This document shows, one piece after another, positions 5,302-8,262 of a stretch of DNA of 8,262 nt (its first letter is position 1; the number at the start of each line of letters is the position of its first letter). Origin of the DNA: Elusimicrobiota bacterium (GTDB taxonomy: Bacteria; Elusimicrobiota; UBA8919); contig DMMW01000083.1 of NCBI GenBank assembly GCA_003452965.1, forward strand, positions 3,564 to 11,825. Reading direction: 5' to 3'. The notes beneath the pieces were generated by a model. It was not told the DNA's origin and did no database searches. It was given only the letters and a program-made list of their open reading frames with translations. The translations under genes were made by a program, and so were the position numbers.

Positions 5302-6270
5302 ATGAAGAAAGTTAAATTGGGTATTATAGGTTGCGGTATAGCCGCAAAAAAATTGCATCTTACTGCATTAAACCGATTAAAAGATAAGTTTGAGATTACC
5401 GCTTTATGTAACCATACGGAGAAAAAAGCAAAAGAATTTTCAAAATTAGTTGGCGGTGCGCCGTATGTGCTTGATTACAAAGAATTACTAAAACGTCCAG
5501 ATGTTGAAGCAGTTGACATCGTGCTTCCCATATATTTAAACTATCCTGTTACAAGAGATGCATTAAAAGCAGGTAAGTACGTTATAGTTGAAAAACCGCT
5601 TGGAGCAAATTTACAGCAGGCAAAAAAAATGCTTGAATTAGAGAAACGATATAAACAGGTTAAAGTGCTTTTAGAAAATTATTTTTATAAACCGACGTAT
5701 TTAAAAGCAAAAAAATATATTGATGAAGGTAAAATAGGGAAACCGTATTCAATATTATGGAATAAATGGACCTATTTTGATAAAAATAATATTTATGCAT
5801 GTACCCAATGGCGGAAAAAAAACAGGCATATCGGCGGATTTATTTCTGACGGCGGAATACATCTAATTGCAACTTTAAGGATGCTTTTTGGTGAACTGAA
5901 ACTAAAAAGTTCATTTAATAATTCAGTAAATCCGGCAATTGGTAATATGGATACGTTCGGATTGCATTTTGAAACACAAAAAGGAATTGACGGCATGATT
6001 ACGCTGTTTTTTTCAGCAAACGGTTGTTATGATAACCAATTATATGTGTTTGGCACAAAAGGTACAATGTGCATACAGGGTTATAATACTATAATTATTA
6101 AAAAAAGCGGTAAACCCGAATATAAAGAAGTGGTTGATGATAATGGAGGACATACCGCCGCATTTGAAAATTTTTACAATGCAATTCGGAATAACCAGAA
6201 AATAATAAGCACCTTTTCCGAAGGATATAAGGATTTAAAAACTTTAATAGATGCTTTTTCTCTTGAATAG
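5302..6270 (+). CDS. Gfo/Idh/MocA-family NAD(P)-dependent oxidoreductase
   Basis: A 322-residue cytosolic dehydrogenase, close to the family's usual length. The N-terminal Rossmann fold begins at once with KLGIIGCGIAAKKLH (G10-x-G12-x-x-A15), which supports this start although no Shine-Dalgarno is present. The family motif E97-K98-P99 sits in VIVEKPLGAN. The C-terminal substrate domain carries GGFISDGGIHLI (178-189), with D183 and H187 in the place of the usual GGxxxDxGxH catalytic segment. Members oxidise or reduce sugars, inositols and related polyols or nucleotide sugars with NAD(P); the substrate cannot be told here. It is divergent from FKBP and 45 bp upstream of an ABC exporter, with no clear promoter or terminator between them. 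It could head the same operon, for example by supplying a sugar-derived substrate, but that link is inference. Confidence 0.92.
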   Translation: MKKVKLGIIGCGIAAKKLHLTALNRLKDKFEITALCNHTEKKAKEFSKLVGGAPYVLDYKELLKRPDVEAVDIVLPIYLNYPVTRDALKAGKYVIVEKPLGANLQQAKKMLELEKRYKQVKVLLENYFYKPTYLKAKKYIDEGKIGKPYSILWNKWTYFDKNNIYACTQWRKKNRHIGGFISDGGIHLIATLRMLFGELKLKSSFNNSVNPAIGNMDTFGLHFETQKGIDGMITLFFSANGCYDNQLYVFGTKGTMCIQGYNTIIIKKSGKPEYKEVVDDNGGHTAAFENFYNAIRNNQKIISTFSEGYKDLKTLIDAFSLE

Positions 6271-6315
6271 GGTGAAACAACAGGGAATTCTTAGCATCAA
6301 AAATATAACACTAAA

Positions 6316-7248
6316 ATGTTGAATAATATAAATAATAAGATAGAAATGGTTAAAGCAAGCAAACTTGCAAAAACGTTTTATAATATAATTGCAGTTAATA
6401 ATGTCAATTTTTCTGTTTATAAGCAGGAGTGTTTCGGACTACTTGGACCAAATGGTGCCGGAAAAACAACAACAGTCAGGATGATATATTGTTTTCTTGA
6501 ACCAAGCGGAGGTGAATTAATAGTATTAGGGAAAAATGTTCTTAAAAATCCACGTGAGATAAAATCATGTATCGGTGTGTGCCCTCAAGAGAACAATCTT
6601 GACCCGGATTTAACCGTTTGGGATAATTTACGGGTTTTTGCCAGGTATTTTGATATCGGCAGGAATGAAGCAAGAGCACGTTGTGAAGAATTACTACATT
6701 TTGTAGGACTTTTTAATAAAAAGGACAGTCGAATTGATGAGCTTTCAGGAGGAATGAAACGGCGGCTTATTATTGCCAGGTCCTTGATAAATAAGCCGAA
6801 TCTTTTAATTATGGATGAACCAACTACAGGACTGGACCCGCAAGGAAAACATCAGGTATGGGAAACGATTATGCAACTAAAAGGGCAGGGAACCACTTTT
6901 GTTTTAACAACACATTATATGGATGAAGCCGCACATCTTTGCGACAGAATAGTTATTATGGATAAGGGTGATATAATCATGGAAGGCAGGCCGAGAGAAT
7001 TGGTTGAAAATAATATCGGTTCAAATGTTATTGAAATATATTCTTCTGATAGCGAAATCGAGAATTATATGAAAAGCAAAAATCTTAAATACGAAAAGAC
7101 AAAAACACATTATTATATATATGTAAAAGGCGGTGAGAAAGAACTTACAGAAATTTGCGAAAGGTTTGGAAGCGAAATTTGTTCGCTGAGGATGGCAAAT
7201 TTAGAAGATGTTTTTCTGAAATCAACCGGAAGAGAATTAAGAGAATAA
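6316..7248 (+). CDS. ABC-2 exporter ATPase, NodI/DrrA-like
   Basis: A 310-residue ATP-hydrolysing subunit of an ABC-2 type exporter. All motifs are present: Walker A GPNGAGKT (44-51), Q-loop Q91 (VCPQEN), signature LSGGM (143-147), Walker B LLIMDEP (163-169), D-loop GLDP and H-loop H200 (TTHYMDEA). The sequence around LEPSGGELIVLGKNV and IGVCPQENNLDPDLTVWDNL is close to NodI and DrrA types. The C-terminal region (about 235-310) is the small accessory domain typical of this group. The first ATG (6316) has no Shine-Dalgarno. ATG 6346 (MVKASKLAKTFYN) begins nearer the conserved domain and is an equally good start. The last base of the TAA is the first base of the permease ATG, so the two should be made together as one transporter. 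NodI exports lipo-oligosaccharides in rhizobia; here the substrate is unknown, and no symbol is given. Confidence 0.93.
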   Translation: MLNNINNKIEMVKASKLAKTFYNIIAVNNVNFSVYKQECFGLLGPNGAGKTTTVRMIYCFLEPSGGELIVLGKNVLKNPREIKSCIGVCPQENNLDPDLTVWDNLRVFARYFDIGRNEARARCEELLHFVGLFNKKDSRIDELSGGMKRRLIIARSLINKPNLLIMDEPTTGLDPQGKHQVWETIMQLKGQGTTFVLTTHYMDEAAHLCDRIVIMDKGDIIMEGRPRELVENNIGSNVIEIYSSDSEIENYMKSKNLKYEKTKTHYYIYVKGGEKELTEICERFGSEICSLRMANLEDVFLKSTGRELRE

Positions 7249-8036
7249 TGAAAAGAATTTTAAAAAATATTAGCTGGAGATCTTTGCGTGTATGGCAGAG
7301 AAATTATGATGTTTATTTGGCAACATGGAAAGTAAACTTCATTCCACCTTTATTAGAACCATTTTTATATCTTTTAGCTTTTGGTGTAGGGTTAGGTCAA
7401 TTGGTTAATGATGTGACATATAATTCTACACAAATTTCTTATTTAAAATTTATAGGACCCGGCTTAATAGCTGTGGCTATTATGAATCATGGTTTTTTTG
7501 AGACTACGTATGCTTCTTTTGTAAGGATGTATTATCAAAAGACGTTTGACGCAATCTTATCAACACCGCTGACCATAGAAGATGTGGTTTTTGGAGAATT
7601 GCTTTGGGGAGCAACCAAATCGCTGTTCGCAGGTGCAATAATGCTTATTGTGATGATTTTTTTTAATTTGGTTTCTTTTCCTTTTTCGCTTTGGGTTTTG
7701 CCGGTTTCTTTTATTGCAGGTATGACTTTTTCTAGCATGGGTATGTGTTTTACTGCCATTGTAAGGAATATTGAAATGTTTAATTTTCCTGTTTTTTTGT
7801 TTATTACACCTATGTTTTTGTTCAGCGGTGTTTTCTTTCCGTTATCTACTTTGCCTTTATGGGCTCAATATGTAGCGTGGTTTTTGCCGTTAACTTTTTT
7901 AGTCTCAGCAATACGAGCGATTGCTTTAGGTATTTTTAGTTTTAATATTTTGTTACAGTTGTTAGTATTGATATTTATAGCTTTCATTTGTACATTATTG
8001 TGTTTAATGATGATGAAAAAAAGATTGTTAAAATGA
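7248..8036 (+). CDS. ABC-2 exporter permease, NodJ-like
   Basis: A 262-residue inner-membrane permease, the partner of the preceding ATPase. Six hydrophobic segments lie at about 31-50, 65-85, 120-140, 146-170, 176-198 and 236-256. NodJ-type stretches are clear: LEPFLYLLAFGVGLG (36-50), FIGPGLIAVAIM (68-79), KTFDAILSTPLT (98-109), and ITPMFLFSGVFFPLSTLP (186-203) before WFLPLTFLVSAIRAI. The length matches NodJ (about 260). The reading frame stays open upstream to a TTG at 7155, but those 31 residues are the out-of-frame end of the ATPase gene, so ATG 7248 is the start. It overlaps the previous stop by one base and the next gene by four. Like NodJ and DrrB it probably moves a lipid-linked or amphipathic molecule across the inner membrane. 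Confidence 0.93.
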   Translation: MKRILKNISWRSLRVWQRNYDVYLATWKVNFIPPLLEPFLYLLAFGVGLGQLVNDVTYNSTQISYLKFIGPGLIAVAIMNHGFFETTYASFVRMYYQKTFDAILSTPLTIEDVVFGELLWGATKSLFAGAIMLIVMIFFNLVSFPFSLWVLPVSFIAGMTFSSMGMCFTAIVRNIEMFNFPVFLFITPMFLFSGVFFPLSTLPLWAQYVAWFLPLTFLVSAIRAIALGIFSFNILLQLLVLIFIAFICTLLCLMMMKKRLLK

Positions 8037-8262
8037 TACCGATTCCTGAATTCCCCAAATATAGAAAAATTGAACTTGAAGACAAACCGATTTTCGATGA
8101 TTTATTTAAAAAGTATCATCCATTAATCTCTGATTTCACATTTACTAATTTATTTACTTGGAGATATGCTCATAAATTTCATATTTCTAATATCGGCGAT
8201 TTTGTTTTAGTAATTTCATTGAAGGATAATAATTGGAGAATTTACGATCCTATCGGGCCGAT
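8033..8262 (+). CDS. DUF2156 / LPG-synthase C-terminal-like protein, 5' part
   Basis: The first 76 codons of a gene that runs off the right edge with no stop. The ATG overlaps the permease TGA as ATGA and has no clear Shine-Dalgarno, so translation is probably coupled to the exporter. The protein starts MIPIPEFPKYRKIELEDKP and contains SDFTFTNLFTWRYAHKF (33-49). This matches the opening of the DUF2156 family (phosphatidylglycerol lysyltransferase C-terminal fold, GNAT-related), where a leDkxxf region is followed by s-x-[FY]-T-F-x-N-L-[FY]-x-W. Members with a membrane part transfer amino acids to lipids; stand-alone members are poorly characterised. It starts at the soluble domain, with no membrane segment visible so far. 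The exact substrate cannot be inferred. Confidence 0.78.
   Translation, partial: MIPIPEFPKYRKIELEDKPIFDDLFKKYHPLISDFTFTNLFTWRYAHKFHISNIGDFVLVISLKDNNWRIYDPIGP

Noticed and set aside
7155..7247. Extended N-terminus of the permease from TTG 7155
   Set aside because: These codons overlap the ATPase gene in another frame, give a charged non-family peptide, and ATG 7248 gives a NodJ-length protein.
1..8262. Defence system, CRISPR, prophage or toxin-antitoxin
   Set aside because: No repeat array, Cas, integrase, nuclease or paired small toxin genes are seen. All sizeable frames are accounted for by the listed genes.

Overview
This window is AT-rich bacterial DNA with seven complete protein genes and one gene cut by the right edge. 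No RNA gene, CRISPR array, transposase or prophage gene is visible. A cell with exported, lipid-anchored proteins is implied by an FKBP lipoprotein with a lipobox and a second protein with a cleavable signal peptide. The mix of genes and the low GC would fit an uncultured Gram-negative-type lineage such as Omnitrophota or Elusimicrobiota, but that placement is a weak inference and no marker gene is present.

Left part (1-3717, + strand). A stand-alone COG1926-type phosphoribosyltransferase is followed by a near-ideal sigma-70 promoter (TTGACA, 16 bp, TATAAT) and a leader hairpin. These precede a two-gene operon: a large membrane sensor kinase (MASE3, three PAS-like segments, HisKA, HATPase) and a single-domain response regulator, overlapping as ATGA. 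The regulator has no output domain, so the target of this pathway is not in the window.

Middle (3718-5301). A short intergenic stretch carries a conspicuous GGGGACAGG-containing segment unlike its surroundings. It leads into a secreted protein of unknown function, which converges with 6 bp of space on a minus-strand FKBP-type peptidyl-prolyl isomerase lipoprotein. The 149-bp divergent region between FKBP and the next gene holds a perfect 17-bp inverted repeat over the predicted FKBP -10 element, plus a promoter for the rightward gene.

Right part (5302-8262, + strand). A Gfo/Idh/MocA-family NAD(P)-dependent oxidoreductase is followed after 45 bp by a NodI/DrrA-like ABC ATPase, a NodJ-like ABC-2 permease and the start of a DUF2156 / phosphatidylglycerol-lysyltransferase-C-like protein. 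The last three overlap by 1 and 4 bases and look like one translation-coupled unit, probably concerned with export or modification of an envelope component. The substrate cannot be read from the sequence.

The window looks like ordinary chromosomal content rather than a new defence or mobile system. The points most worth a second look are the inverted repeat at 5180-5221, the kinase leader hairpin, the GGGGACAGG segment, the uncharacterised secreted protein, and the ABC exporter coupled to a DUF2156 protein.
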